From: an uncultured bacterium
GTDB lineage: Bacteria; Planctomycetota; DG-23; SLPQ01
Reading direction: 5' to 3'
Length of the DNA: 15,252 nt
Assembly (NCBI GenBank): GCA_937863625.1
Contig: CALMGO010000501.1
Coordinates: forward strand, 1-15,252
The notes below the pieces were generated by a model. It made no database searches, was not told the DNA's origin, and was given only the letters and a program-made list of their open reading frames with translations. The position numbers were made by a program, and so were the translations under genes. The stretch's first letter is position 1, and each line of letters starts with the position of its first letter. This document shows, one piece after another, positions 7,140 through 13,682 of this stretch.

Positions 7140-8645
7140 TCAGGCGCGCAGTTCCGAGACCGCAGACGGCGTTCCATTGGCTCTCTTCTCTGCTGTCGTT
7201 TCCTCGTATACCTTCTCATACTCAGCGGCGCTTCTGGCCCATGACCAGTCCTGCTGCATGCCGGTCGCAACGAGTTTGCTCCACTTGCTCTCATCGCAAT
7301 ACGCCGCCAGCGCCCGTCGCAGCGTCTCAAGAAGCGCTGACCCCTCGTACGGCACGAACGAGAACCCGTTCGCAGTCCCCGCTCGAATCGTTTCTGGTGT
7401 GGCGTCCGTTACGGTGTCGGCCAGACCGCCCGTCGCGCGCACGACCGGAACAGTGCCGTACTTAAGGCTGTACATCTGGTTGAGCCCGCAAGGCTCGTAA
7501 CGTGACGGCATCAGGAACATATCAGCCCCAGCCTCTATCCTGTGCGCCAGGGCGTTGTCAAACTTCAGAAACAACGCGCATTTCCTGGGATATTTCTGCG
7601 CCATTTCCGTGAGAAGCACGTGGTATTTTTCCAGTCCCGTCCCGAGGACCACAAGCTGGAGGTCTTCCTTCATCATTTCATCGATAATCGCCGCCACAAG
7701 GTCCAGACCCTTCTGGTCAACGAGTCTTGTTATCATCGCGACAAGCGCGGTGCGCGGTTTTTCCGCAAGCCCCGATTCTTTCTGCAGCGCGGCTTTGCAC
7801 TCGGCCTTGCCCCCGAGTTTGCCGACTGAGTACTTTGCGGTGAGAAAGTTGTCCGTAGCCGGGTCCCAATCCGCGTAGTCGATGCCGTTTAGTATGCCGC
7901 GAAGATTCTCCGCCCGCTCTGTCAGAACACCCTGCAGCCCCGCGCCGAGTTCCTCGTCTGATTGGATTTCTTTGGCGTACGTCGCGGAGACAGTCGTTAC
8001 CATGTCCGCGAAAACAACCCCACCCTTCATGAAGTTTATTTTCCCGAAGAACTCGAGTTCCCTATAGTTGAAATGTTCCCACCCGATGTTGACCAGCGGC
8101 AGATCCCAATGCCAGAAGAGCCCCTGGTAGGCGAGGTTGTGCACAGTATAGACATTGGCCGCCTGTGAAATAAACGGGTCATCGTTGTATACGACCTTGC
8201 AATAGATCGGCACGAGTCCTGACTGCCAGTCGTTTGAGTGTATGACATCCGGCTTGAACTTGAGCGCCTTGAGTGCCTCCAGCACGGCGCGGCTGAAGAA
8301 AACAAACCTGCTCAGGTTGTCTTCGTAGTCGCCCTTCGCGTCCCCATAGAGCCCGTCGCGATCAAAGTATGTATCGTTGCCGATGAAATACACCGGCACC
8401 TTTGTCCCGGGGAAAGCGCCCTTCCATATCTCGCCTGTGACCGTCTCAGCGCCGACCGGAACGCTGACGGTTTGCTTGCTCTTAACCAGTTTGAACTTGT
8501 CTCTCACCTGCCGGTATAGTGGCGTGAAAACCGCCACTTTGTGGCCGAGTGCGGCTAAATACTTGGGCAATGCGCCCGACACGTCGGCGAGACCGCCGGT
8601 CTTCGAAAAGGGGACTACCTCGGACGAGACGAAAGCGATTTTCAT
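7140..8645 (-). CDS. glgA: Glycogen synthase, ADP-glucose type (GT5)
   Basis: A 501-residue cytoplasmic glucosyltransferase that extends alpha-1,4-glucan from a nucleotide-glucose donor. The N-terminal Rossmann domain shows MKIAFVSSEVVPFSKTGGLA, with the K15-T-G-G-L loop that binds the donor. DVIHSNDW (133-140) and the R307 region ITRLVDQKG follow. The C-terminal domain carries PSRYEPCGLNQMYSLKYGT (380-398), with E384 at the position of the catalytic Glu of E. coli GlgA, then TGGLADTV. Length is normal for the family (about 480). ATG 8645 is chosen over an upstream start because GGAGG lies seven bases before it and MKIAF is the usual N-terminus. It is the first gene of the operon, behind the promoter at 8723-8750 with tandem operator-like repeats. 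Confidence 0.97.
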   Translation of the reverse strand: MKIAFVSSEVVPFSKTGGLADVSGALPKYLAALGHKVAVFTPLYRQVRDKFKLVKSKQTVSVPVGAETVTGEIWKGAFPGTKVPVYFIGNDTYFDRDGLYGDAKGDYEDNLSRFVFFSRAVLEALKALKFKPDVIHSNDWQSGLVPIYCKVVYNDDPFISQAANVYTVHNLAYQGLFWHWDLPLVNIGWEHFNYRELEFFGKINFMKGGVVFADMVTTVSATYAKEIQSDEELGAGLQGVLTERAENLRGILNGIDYADWDPATDNFLTAKYSVGKLGGKAECKAALQKESGLAEKPRTALVAMITRLVDQKGLDLVAAIIDEMMKEDLQLVVLGTGLEKYHVLLTEMAQKYPRKCALFLKFDNALAHRIEAGADMFLMPSRYEPCGLNQMYSLKYGTVPVVRATGGLADTVTDATPETIRAGTANGFSFVPYEGSALLETLRRALAAYCDESKWSKLVATGMQQDWSWARSAAEYEKVYEETTAEKRANGTPSAVSELRA

Positions 8646-8679
8646 CGCGTACCCTCCCTCAAGCCGCGCTCGCGCGCAG

Positions 8680-8712
8680 AACAACCCCTGTTCACGCGCA
8701 ACAACCCCTGTT
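8680..8712 (-). repeat. Tandem 13-bp operator-like repeats at the glgA transcription start
   Basis: AACAGGGGTTGTT occurs twice on the minus strand (8712-8700 and 8692-8680), exactly 20 bases apart, about two helical turns. Each copy is itself a dyad, AACA / TGTT arms around GGGGT. A third partial copy, AACAGGG (8735-8729), lies inside the promoter spacer. The pair covers about +4 to +36 relative to the predicted start near 8716, a position suited to a repressor. Confidence 0.6.
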
Positions 8713-8722
8713 AGAGTCAGCT

Positions 8723-8750
8723 AATCTACCCTGTTGCCGCCACGTGTCAA
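8723..8750 (-). promoter_or_regulatory. glgA: Sigma70-like promoter of the glgA operon
   Basis: A perfect TTGACA -35 box (8750 to 8745) is followed after 16 bases by TAGATT (8728 to 8723) as the -10 box. The predicted start is near 8716, giving a leader of about 70 nt before the glgA ATG at 8645. The rest of the gap (8751-8822) between this promoter and the DUF4203-like stop codon shows no clear terminator. Confidence 0.7.
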
Positions 8751-8822
8751 GGGCGGCGAGTATCATGGAGAGCGATTCAATCATGACTTAAGTATACATT
8801 ACAGCGCAAGTTGCGGCGTTAT

Positions 8823-9467
8823 TCAAGCCTCTTCTTTCTTTTTCTTTGACGTTGTTGTCTGGAAAACAGCCCCCAAAACCGTCAAAATGCCGAAAACTCC
8901 CGCAATCTGCAGGCCGTACGAGGCATATACGTCCTGTTCCTTGAGCCAGTACAGTTGCGCCACTTGCGCGCCGCCGCTCAGCACAAGCGTCGCTCCGAAC
9001 ATGCTTGTTGCCACGATGACCATGGGTCTGAAGAGCAGCACCGCAAGAAGACCCATAGCGACAAACGCGATTACGCTTGCCACGAGGTACTCCGTAGTCG
9101 TCGGCCCCGTCGGAGGTTTCCAGATGAGTTCCGCTGCAATCGGCCCTACGCAGACGAATCCCACCGAGGACCCGATAAAGAACATCGCCGCCTTCTGAAG
9201 TGGTATCGCCGCAATTGCTCCTACAAGACCGAGCGCCAGAGGCCCCGCAAACTGCCACTTCTCAGGCAGCAGGCCATACCCGTGTGCCAGGTACCAGCCA
9301 AGATAGGCGCCCGCCAGGGCGGTCGCTGCAACGACCACGATCTTGAACAGTCGCCACCCATAGAGAAGCGTTATAAGCCCGGCGAGTGTTATTACCAGTG
9401 CCACGCTCAGTGTCACCTGGCTGCCGTATTGTGATGCATTGAACCGCAGAATCGGCACGTAGTCCAT
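8823..9467 (-). CDS. DUF4203-like seven-helix membrane protein
   Basis: A 214-residue integral membrane protein. About seven hydrophobic segments are seen, near residues 18-37, 41-64, 74-91, 94-112, 125-146, 149-167 and 182-204, rich in Gly and Ala. A short positively charged tail ends in KKKKEEA. The pattern fits the DUF4203 / TMEM198-like group, whose role in bacteria is unknown; that match is by eye and moderate. Two in-frame ATGs lie 12 bases apart (9479 and 9467). The second is chosen because GGAGGAA (9477 to 9471) overlaps the first ATG and sits five bases before the second. It has its own promoter at 9506-9534, so it is probably transcribed apart from the permease genes upstream. Its position before glgA gives no functional link. 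Confidence 0.8.
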   Translation of the reverse strand: MDYVPILRFNASQYGSQVTLSVALVITLAGLITLLYGWRLFKIVVVAATALAGAYLGWYLAHGYGLLPEKWQFAGPLALGLVGAIAAIPLQKAAMFFIGSSVGFVCVGPIAAELIWKPPTGPTTTEYLVASVIAFVAMGLLAVLLFRPMVIVATSMFGATLVLSGGAQVAQLYWLKEQDVYASYGLQIAGVFGILTVLGAVFQTTTSKKKKEEA

Positions 9468-9470
9468 CAA

Positions 9471-9477
9471 TTCCTCC
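9471..9477 (-). promoter_or_regulatory. Ribosome binding site deciding the start at 9467
   Basis: GGAGGAA overlaps the upstream in-frame ATG at 9479, so that ATG lacks a site of its own. The same sequence is placed ideally (five-base spacer) for the ATG at 9467. Confidence 0.65.
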
Positions 9478-9505
9478 ATGTGGAAATGCTTGATGCATGC
9501 AGATT

Positions 9506-9534
9506 ATTGTCACGGCGCGCGCCGGATATGTCAA
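9506..9534 (-). promoter_or_regulatory. Sigma70-like promoter with a palindromic spacer, for the DUF4203-like gene
   Basis: TTGACA (9534 to 9529) and GACAAT (9511 to 9506) are separated by the optimal 17 bases. The spacer holds a perfect 12-bp palindrome, CGGCGCGCGCCG (9513-9524). It lies in the 96-base gap between the permease stop codon and the DUF4203-like start. The short mRNA leader would be about 33 nt. Confidence 0.65.
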
Positions 9535-9563
9535 AAACAAACCGTTGCTCGCGGCCGGACCTG

Positions 9564-10418
9564 CTACTCGGTCCTTTCCTCGACCGGGTGCCCCTTCATG
9601 CGAGGGTCGAGGTAGTCCCGTATGGCGTCGGCAATGAGGTTTAGAGACATTACCGTCAGTGCTATGGCGGTCGCCGGGAAAATGGGCCACCACCACGCTG
9701 TGACGATGTCGTTCTGACCGAGGTTAACCATTGCCCCCCACGAATTGGTGTCGTTGGGCGCGCCAAGGCCAAGGTAGTTAAGGCTCCCCGCTGCGAGCAC
9801 CGTCGAACCGGCGCGCATTGCAAATACGACGATAATCGTCGAAAGGCAGTTAGGGACAATGTGCGCGAACACTATGCGGACGTCGCCCGCTCCCAGCGCA
9901 CGGGCTCCAGCCACGTATTGCGTATTTACAAGCGAAAGAACAAGTCCCCGTGTAATCCTCGCCGTCGCGGCCCATCCCGTTATCGTAAGCGCAAGGAAAA
10001 GCGCGCGAAAACCGGCTCCAAGCACCGCAACGAGGATGATGTTCAGTAGAAGCGCCGGAAAGGCGAGCATGATGTCTACCAGCCGCATGATCGCAGCGTC
10101 AAGAACGCCGCCGTAGTATCCGCCGATGATGCCCAGCACGAAGCCGATTACCACCGTGGCCACGCTGACACTTACTGCAACAACGACAGTCGGCCTCGCG
10201 CCGTATATTACCTTGCTCAGCACGTCGCCGCCCTGTGCCTCAGTCCCCAGTGGGTGAGCAAACGATGGCGCCTGTCTGGCGCTGTGGAGATCGGCCTTGT
10301 CCGGATCATACGGCGTTAGGGCGGGCCCGAATGCCGCCGCGATGATCACCAGCGACAGAAAGAGCGCGCTTGCCCACGTCGCGACGTCGCTTTCCACCAA
10401 CCGGCCGAATTCAGGCAC
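9564..10418 (-). CDS. dppC: ABC transporter permease, DppC/OppC type
   Basis: A 284-residue inner-membrane permease of the peptide/nickel/oligosaccharide importer class. It shows the DppC N-terminal helix, the hallmark HPLGTEAQGGDVLSKVIYGA (55-74), several membrane helices, and the cytoplasmic EAA loop YVAGARALGAGDVRIVFAHI (168-187) that contacts the ATPase. It ends with the typical IADAIRDYLDPRMK. The chosen start is GTG 10418, which overlaps the dppB stop (GTGCCTGA, 8-base overlap) and has AAGGGG upstream. A TTG at 10445 would add nine residues but has no ribosome site. It is translationally coupled to dppB. No ATPase or binding-protein gene follows; the next gene is an unrelated membrane protein. 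The symbol is family level; the substrate is unknown. Confidence 0.92.
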   Translation of the reverse strand: MPEFGRLVESDVATWASALFLSLVIIAAAFGPALTPYDPDKADLHSARQAPSFAHPLGTEAQGGDVLSKVIYGARPTVVVAVSVSVATVVIGFVLGIIGGYYGGVLDAAIMRLVDIMLAFPALLLNIILVAVLGAGFRALFLALTITGWAATARITRGLVLSLVNTQYVAGARALGAGDVRIVFAHIVPNCLSTIIVVFAMRAGSTVLAAGSLNYLGLGAPNDTNSWGAMVNLGQNDIVTAWWWPIFPATAIALTVMSLNLIADAIRDYLDPRMKGHPVEERTE

Positions 10419-11340
10419 TTTGCCCGCCCCTTGTTCTTGGGTCAAGCACTGCGTATGAAAGATCCACTACAAAATTCGCCAGGATGAATATTCCCGCCCA
10501 CACCAGTGCCACGGCCATCACCGCGTCATACCAGCGGTTGGATATCGCCTCTATCGCAAAAAGGCCCAGCCCCTGGTATGAGAACACCGTCTCGGTTATC
10601 ACCGCGCCGGACAGGAGGCTCGCAAAATCCATCCCGACTATCGTCACCACCGGGATCGACACTACCTTGAGAATGTGCTTGAAAAGCAGCACTGGAAGGG
10701 ATATCCCCCGCGCCTTGGCGGCCAGAACAAAGGTTTCCCCCTTGGTGTCGATTGTGTTGGCCCGCGCTACCCGGGCTATCAGCGCCGCCGGACGCAGCCC
10801 AAGCGTCAGCGCTGGCAGCACCAGATACGCTGGCCCGTCCGACCCGGCGGCAGGAAATAGATTCAAGGCCCAGGCGAAGATTGCGAGCATCACCAGGCCG
10901 AACCAGAAAATCGGCGTTGAAACGCAGAATATCATTATTAGTTGCACGACCCTGTCAAATCTCGTATTTGCGTACCACCCGCTTGCCAGTCCCGCCGTCA
11001 ACCCTACGATGACGGAAAGGACGATCGCCGCAAGCGCCAGACGCGCCGTTGCCAGAAACCTCCTGAACAGTATCGACGCTACGTTTCCCTTGCCGGGAAT
11101 GCTGCCGAGGTCTCCGGACGAAAGTCTGCCCATATAACAGAAAAACTGCGTTACCACACCTTCGTCAAGTCCCAGCTGTTGCCGGATTAGGTCCCTCTCG
11201 GCGGGGGGGGCGCCTTCCTGACCGAGATACGAGTCCAGCCTGTCTCCCGGTGCCGTGTGAATCAGGAAAAAAGTGAATATGCAGACCGTTAGCGCCGTAC
11301 TAAGAAGAAGGGGGATTTTTCTTAAGAAAATAGAATGCAA
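10411..11340 (-). CDS. dppB: ABC transporter permease, DppB/OppB type
   Basis: A 309-residue inner-membrane permease, partner of the DppC-type protein. It begins with helix 1 (IPLLLSTALTVCIFTFFLIH, residues 9-28) followed by APGDRLD, the usual DppB start. The periplasmic segment RQQLGLDEGVVTQFFCYM (53-70) is also typical. The EAA loop is at 202-224 (ETFVLAAKARGI, then LLFKHIL), and the late motif TETVFSYQGLGLFAIEAI is at 249-266. The likely start is TTG 11340, because AGGAG (11348-11352) lies seven bases upstream; a TTG at 11367 is possible but has no ribosome site. A run of eight C residues on the coding strand (11210-11203) encodes part of GAPPAER at residues 43-49. The gene is divergent from the plus-strand block. 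The substrate cannot be told from sequence. Confidence 0.92.
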   Translation of the reverse strand: MHSIFLRKIPLLLSTALTVCIFTFFLIHTAPGDRLDSYLGQEGAPPAERDLIRQQLGLDEGVVTQFFCYMGRLSSGDLGSIPGKGNVASILFRRFLATARLALAAIVLSVIVGLTAGLASGWYANTRFDRVVQLIMIFCVSTPIFWFGLVMLAIFAWALNLFPAAGSDGPAYLVLPALTLGLRPAALIARVARANTIDTKGETFVLAAKARGISLPVLLFKHILKVVSIPVVTIVGMDFASLLSGAVITETVFSYQGLGLFAIEAISNRWYDAVMAVALVWAGIFILANFVVDLSYAVLDPRTRGGQSA

Positions 11341-11347
11341 AGAAAAT

Positions 11348-11352
11348 CTCCT
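11348..11352 (-). promoter_or_regulatory. Ribosome binding site deciding the TTG start of dppB
   Basis: AGGAG lies seven bases before the TTG at 11340 and downstream of the alternative TTG at 11367. It supports the shorter product that starts right at the first membrane helix. Confidence 0.6.
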
Positions 11353-11369
11353 GGAAATGCCGAACAATA

Positions 11370-11389
11370 ATGTGGTTTAATGTCCACAT
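11370..11389. promoter_or_regulatory. Inverted repeat in the divergent intergenic region
   Basis: ATGTGG and CCACAT are perfect 6-bp arms around an 8-base AT-rich spacer (20 bp in all). The repeat lies 30 bases upstream of the dppB start. It is placed to act as an operator for dppB or for both divergent units. No convincing -35/-10 pair was found on either strand in the 218-base gap 11341-11558. Confidence 0.4.
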
Positions 11390-11398
11390 GGTGTATTT

Positions 11399-11411
11399 CG
11401 CCGATTCGGCG
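11399..11411. promoter_or_regulatory. Second dyad in the divergent intergenic region
   Basis: CGCCGA-T-TCGGCG is a 13-bp dyad with 6-bp arms, lying 9 bases to the right of the 11370-11389 inverted repeat. The single-base centre argues against an RNA hairpin and for a protein-binding site, or chance. Confidence 0.3.
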
Positions 11412-11558
11412 TCAGGACTTGAGGCCGTTGTGGTGCGGCATGCGTTGCGGATAGATGAATTCCTGCTCTATGGGAACCTGCAACGTCCTAGGTACACTAA
11501 TGTCTTGATAATCTACGCCGAAAGTGACGGTCCCATTACATGGGGGGGAGTTCCGGTA

Positions 11559-12209
11559 ATGACTATGCGACAAGCTGGTGATGAAGAACTGCAGATGCTC
11601 GTAACGGTGTCGAGGTGCGCTGTCGGATGTTGTATCCTGCTGGTGCTGCTGCTTGCCGCGCTTTCCGTGAGCGGCACGACTCTGGCTGTGCGCACGTCCC
11701 AGGCATACCAGGAGGATGAGGCGTTGCGCGCGACAGTACTTGCGGAATTCTCCTCAGCGCGGAGGTGGCACGGTTTCACGGCGTTCATGTTTCTCGTGCC
11801 ACTGCTTCTACTGGTGGCGCTCTCAATTCTCTTCTCACTTCACGTCGGCAGCTTTGCGGCAAAACGAACCAAGAGACCTTGGACTCAGTCCGTCGCCGCG
11901 GTTACCCTGGCCTTGCTCTTGGTCGGAGGTCTGATATGCGGCAACATCTACTCCGCCAACCTGCGTGCGGTCAATTTCTGGCTGACGCCTCCGTCCGGGG
12001 GATTTTCCCCGACTGACGCAGTCGCCAAGGGCCAGGGCGCCTGCGCTATGAGCTTCTCAACATTCATCGCGATCCACGGCATACTCTTCCCCGCGATGGC
12101 GCTCCTCATTATCATAATGATGTGGCCGGCGTTCTATGAGTTCGCGTTCTTGCCTAAGGCCGACAGCGTGGGGACCAACCTCAAGCTGACTCGCTACCGG
12201 GCTGAATGA
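11559..12209 (+). CDS. Four-helix membrane protein of unknown function
   Basis: A 216-residue protein not recognised as a known family. Four strong hydrophobic helices are seen near residues 18-43, 72-96, 111-132 and 165-194. A charged loop joins helices 1 and 2, and a 32-residue loop rich in Pro, Ser and Gly lies between helices 3 and 4. The C-terminal tail after the last helix is polar (about 20 residues). The start ATG 11559 is chosen because GGGGGGGAG (11542-11550) sits eight bases upstream. The open frame continues left to 11370 but lacks a ribosome site and covers the likely regulatory region. It is first in the plus-strand block, 31 bases before the metallopeptidase gene, so the two are probably co-transcribed. 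Confidence 0.75.
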   Translation: MTMRQAGDEELQMLVTVSRCAVGCCILLVLLLAALSVSGTTLAVRTSQAYQEDEALRATVLAEFSSARRWHGFTAFMFLVPLLLLVALSILFSLHVGSFAAKRTKRPWTQSVAAVTLALLLVGGLICGNIYSANLRAVNFWLTPPSGGFSPTDAVAKGQGACAMSFSTFIAIHGILFPAMALLIIIMMWPAFYEFAFLPKADSVGTNLKLTRYRAE

Positions 12210-12240
12210 AGCCGCACGGCGCTTCCGGAAGGGTAAATGC

Positions 12241-13599
12241 ATGAGCAAGGCGATCAGGTGGTTTTGTTTTATTTTCATCCTGCTTGTCCTCTTCGCGTGT
12301 CTCACAGATGCCGCGAATGCCGCTGAGCGGCCTGGTTCATCAAAGAGCCCCGAGGCGACCGCCCGAGAAATAATGCCTGAAGTTGCACGCCTGCGCGGCC
12401 TGGACTTCACAGAGCCCGTGCCTGTCCGACGAGTTACGCAAGCTGACGTCGCGGCCTATGTCCGAAGGGCGCTGGCCGAAGAAATGTCTGAGCGGGAGCT
12501 CAAAGGATTTGAGAAGATACTTAAACACATGGGCCTGCTTGACAGAGAGGCCGATCTTGCCGATATCCTCATCCGGACGTATTCACAGCAGATTGCGGGT
12601 TTCTACGATGACAAGGACAAATCATTTTCGGTTGTGGCCAATTCAGGCATGCCCGCTGGATTGGATGCCGTCACTATCGCACACGAACTCACCCACGCCC
12701 TTCAGGACCAGCGCTATGGTCTGGCGAAGTTCCGTACGTCTTCGGAGGGAAACGACGATATGACGCTTGCGCTTACCGCCCTTATTGAGGGCGATGCCAG
12801 CGACATCATGATGCGCTACGGAACCGGTTCTTACGCAAGGGGCTGCGGCCCTGCAAAAGACTTCACCTCATTCATAGCATTTTCGGCCGGTTCCTCTTCC
12901 ATTCCTGGTCTGCCGATGTTTCTGGCTCAGAACATGCTCTTTCCTTACACGTACGGCAGTCGCTTTGTCGTCGAACTGATGAAGAGGGGAGGGGACCAGG
13001 CTGTCGATGCCGCCTTTGCAGACCCTCCCATTTCGACCGAGCAGGTTATGAACCCGGACAAGTATTTCCAGAGGGACGAGCCGGTGATCATCGACCTCCC
13101 CGACCTGACGGAAGTTCTACCCGACGGGTGGGAGCTTTTGGACCAGACGACTCTTGGGCAGTTCAATCTTGGGCTTTTCCTGGCCAACTCAATCGGGACG
13201 TTCGGGGTCGATGAGGCCATAGCCGGCTGGGAGGGCGACACGCTTGCCGGATATGGCGGCCACCGCTATGACGAATTTGTGCTTGTATACTCCTCAACGT
13301 GGGATGACGTAGTGGCTGCCGGAAGGTTTGCGTCTTTGTATCGCAAGGTTATCAAGTCACGCTTTCCTGGCCTGACCGAAGGGATTGATGACGGGGTGGT
13401 GGCCACTTGGATACGCGACGATGTGCTGTACTATATTCGGCAGGACGGCGCTGATGTTCTCGTCATTGAAAACGCGCCTCTTGCCTGCGCAGGCGAGATT
13501 GTCGTACGGTGCCGACAAGCCCAGAAAACAGGCGCGGGGCTGGAGAACCCGGTTGCTGATACGGACCGTCTTAAGGACGTGGCTGTGCCGGTCAGATAG
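12241..13599 (+). CDS. Exported HEXXH zinc metallopeptidase (putative)
   Basis: A 452-residue protein with an N-terminal signal sequence (residues 1-28; hydrophobic FCFIFILLVLFACL, likely cleavage after ANA). A Cys at position 20 gives a weak lipobox-like alternative. The zinc site is TIAHELTHALQDQRYGL with H148, E149 and H152 (HELTH). E183 in ALIEGDAS is the likely third ligand, as in gluzincin-type peptidases with a downstream Glu. The rest is not recognised and may hold a substrate-binding region of about 250 residues. It likely acts in the periplasm or on the cell surface; the target is unknown. The ATG is preceded by GGAAGGG at good spacing. It follows the four-helix protein gene by 31 bases. 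Assignment as a metallopeptidase rests mainly on the motif and the exported, single-site layout. Confidence 0.82.
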   Translation: MSKAIRWFCFIFILLVLFACLTDAANAAERPGSSKSPEATAREIMPEVARLRGLDFTEPVPVRRVTQADVAAYVRRALAEEMSERELKGFEKILKHMGLLDREADLADILIRTYSQQIAGFYDDKDKSFSVVANSGMPAGLDAVTIAHELTHALQDQRYGLAKFRTSSEGNDDMTLALTALIEGDASDIMMRYGTGSYARGCGPAKDFTSFIAFSAGSSSIPGLPMFLAQNMLFPYTYGSRFVVELMKRGGDQAVDAAFADPPISTEQVMNPDKYFQRDEPVIIDLPDLTEVLPDGWELLDQTTLGQFNLGLFLANSIGTFGVDEAIAGWEGDTLAGYGGHRYDEFVLVYSSTWDDVVAAGRFASLYRKVIKSRFPGLTEGIDDGVVATWIRDDVLYYIRQDGADVLVIENAPLACAGEIVVRCRQAQKTGAGLENPVADTDRLKDVAVPVR

Positions 13600-13682
13600 G
13601 CGTCACAGCGCGGGAGAGGCCGCTTGCTGCGCTTCGGACGAGGAATGCTGTCCCGGTATAGGGCAGGGGAGTGGGGCCGCTG

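Noticed and set aside
7127..7330. 68-codon N-terminal extension of the GH57 glucanotransferase
   Set aside because: It overlaps the 3' end of glgA in another frame and is Arg-rich. The family N-terminus and ribosome site place the start at 7126.
8780..8800. Minus-strand TATACT near 8790-8795 as a second promoter upstream of glgA
   Set aside because: No acceptable -35 box lies 15-19 bases upstream, and the TTGACA/TAGATT pair closer to glgA is far stronger.
8805..8815. CGCAA-G-TTGCG dyad after the DUF4203-like stop as a terminator
   Set aside because: A one-base loop cannot form a hairpin and no T run follows on the minus strand.
8788..9258. Minus-strand open frame of 156 codons
   Set aside because: It overlaps the DUF4203-like gene in another frame and gives a Cys/Arg-rich product with no helices. 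The overlapped frame has a regular membrane-helix pattern.
9551..9568. GGACC/GGTCC stem at the dppC stop as a terminator
   Set aside because: The stem is only 5 bp with an 8-base loop, includes the stop codon, and is not directly followed by a T run. The T-rich stretch further on belongs to the next promoter.
10370..11137. Plus-strand open frame of 255 codons across the permease genes
   Set aside because: Antisense to dppB and dppC, both of which have clear family motifs. The antisense product is low-complexity Ala/Ser/Arg.
11370..11558. 63-codon extension of the four-helix membrane protein
   Set aside because: No ribosome site is present at its first ATGs, and it covers two dyads in a divergent gap. 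The purine-rich site before 11559 is much better.
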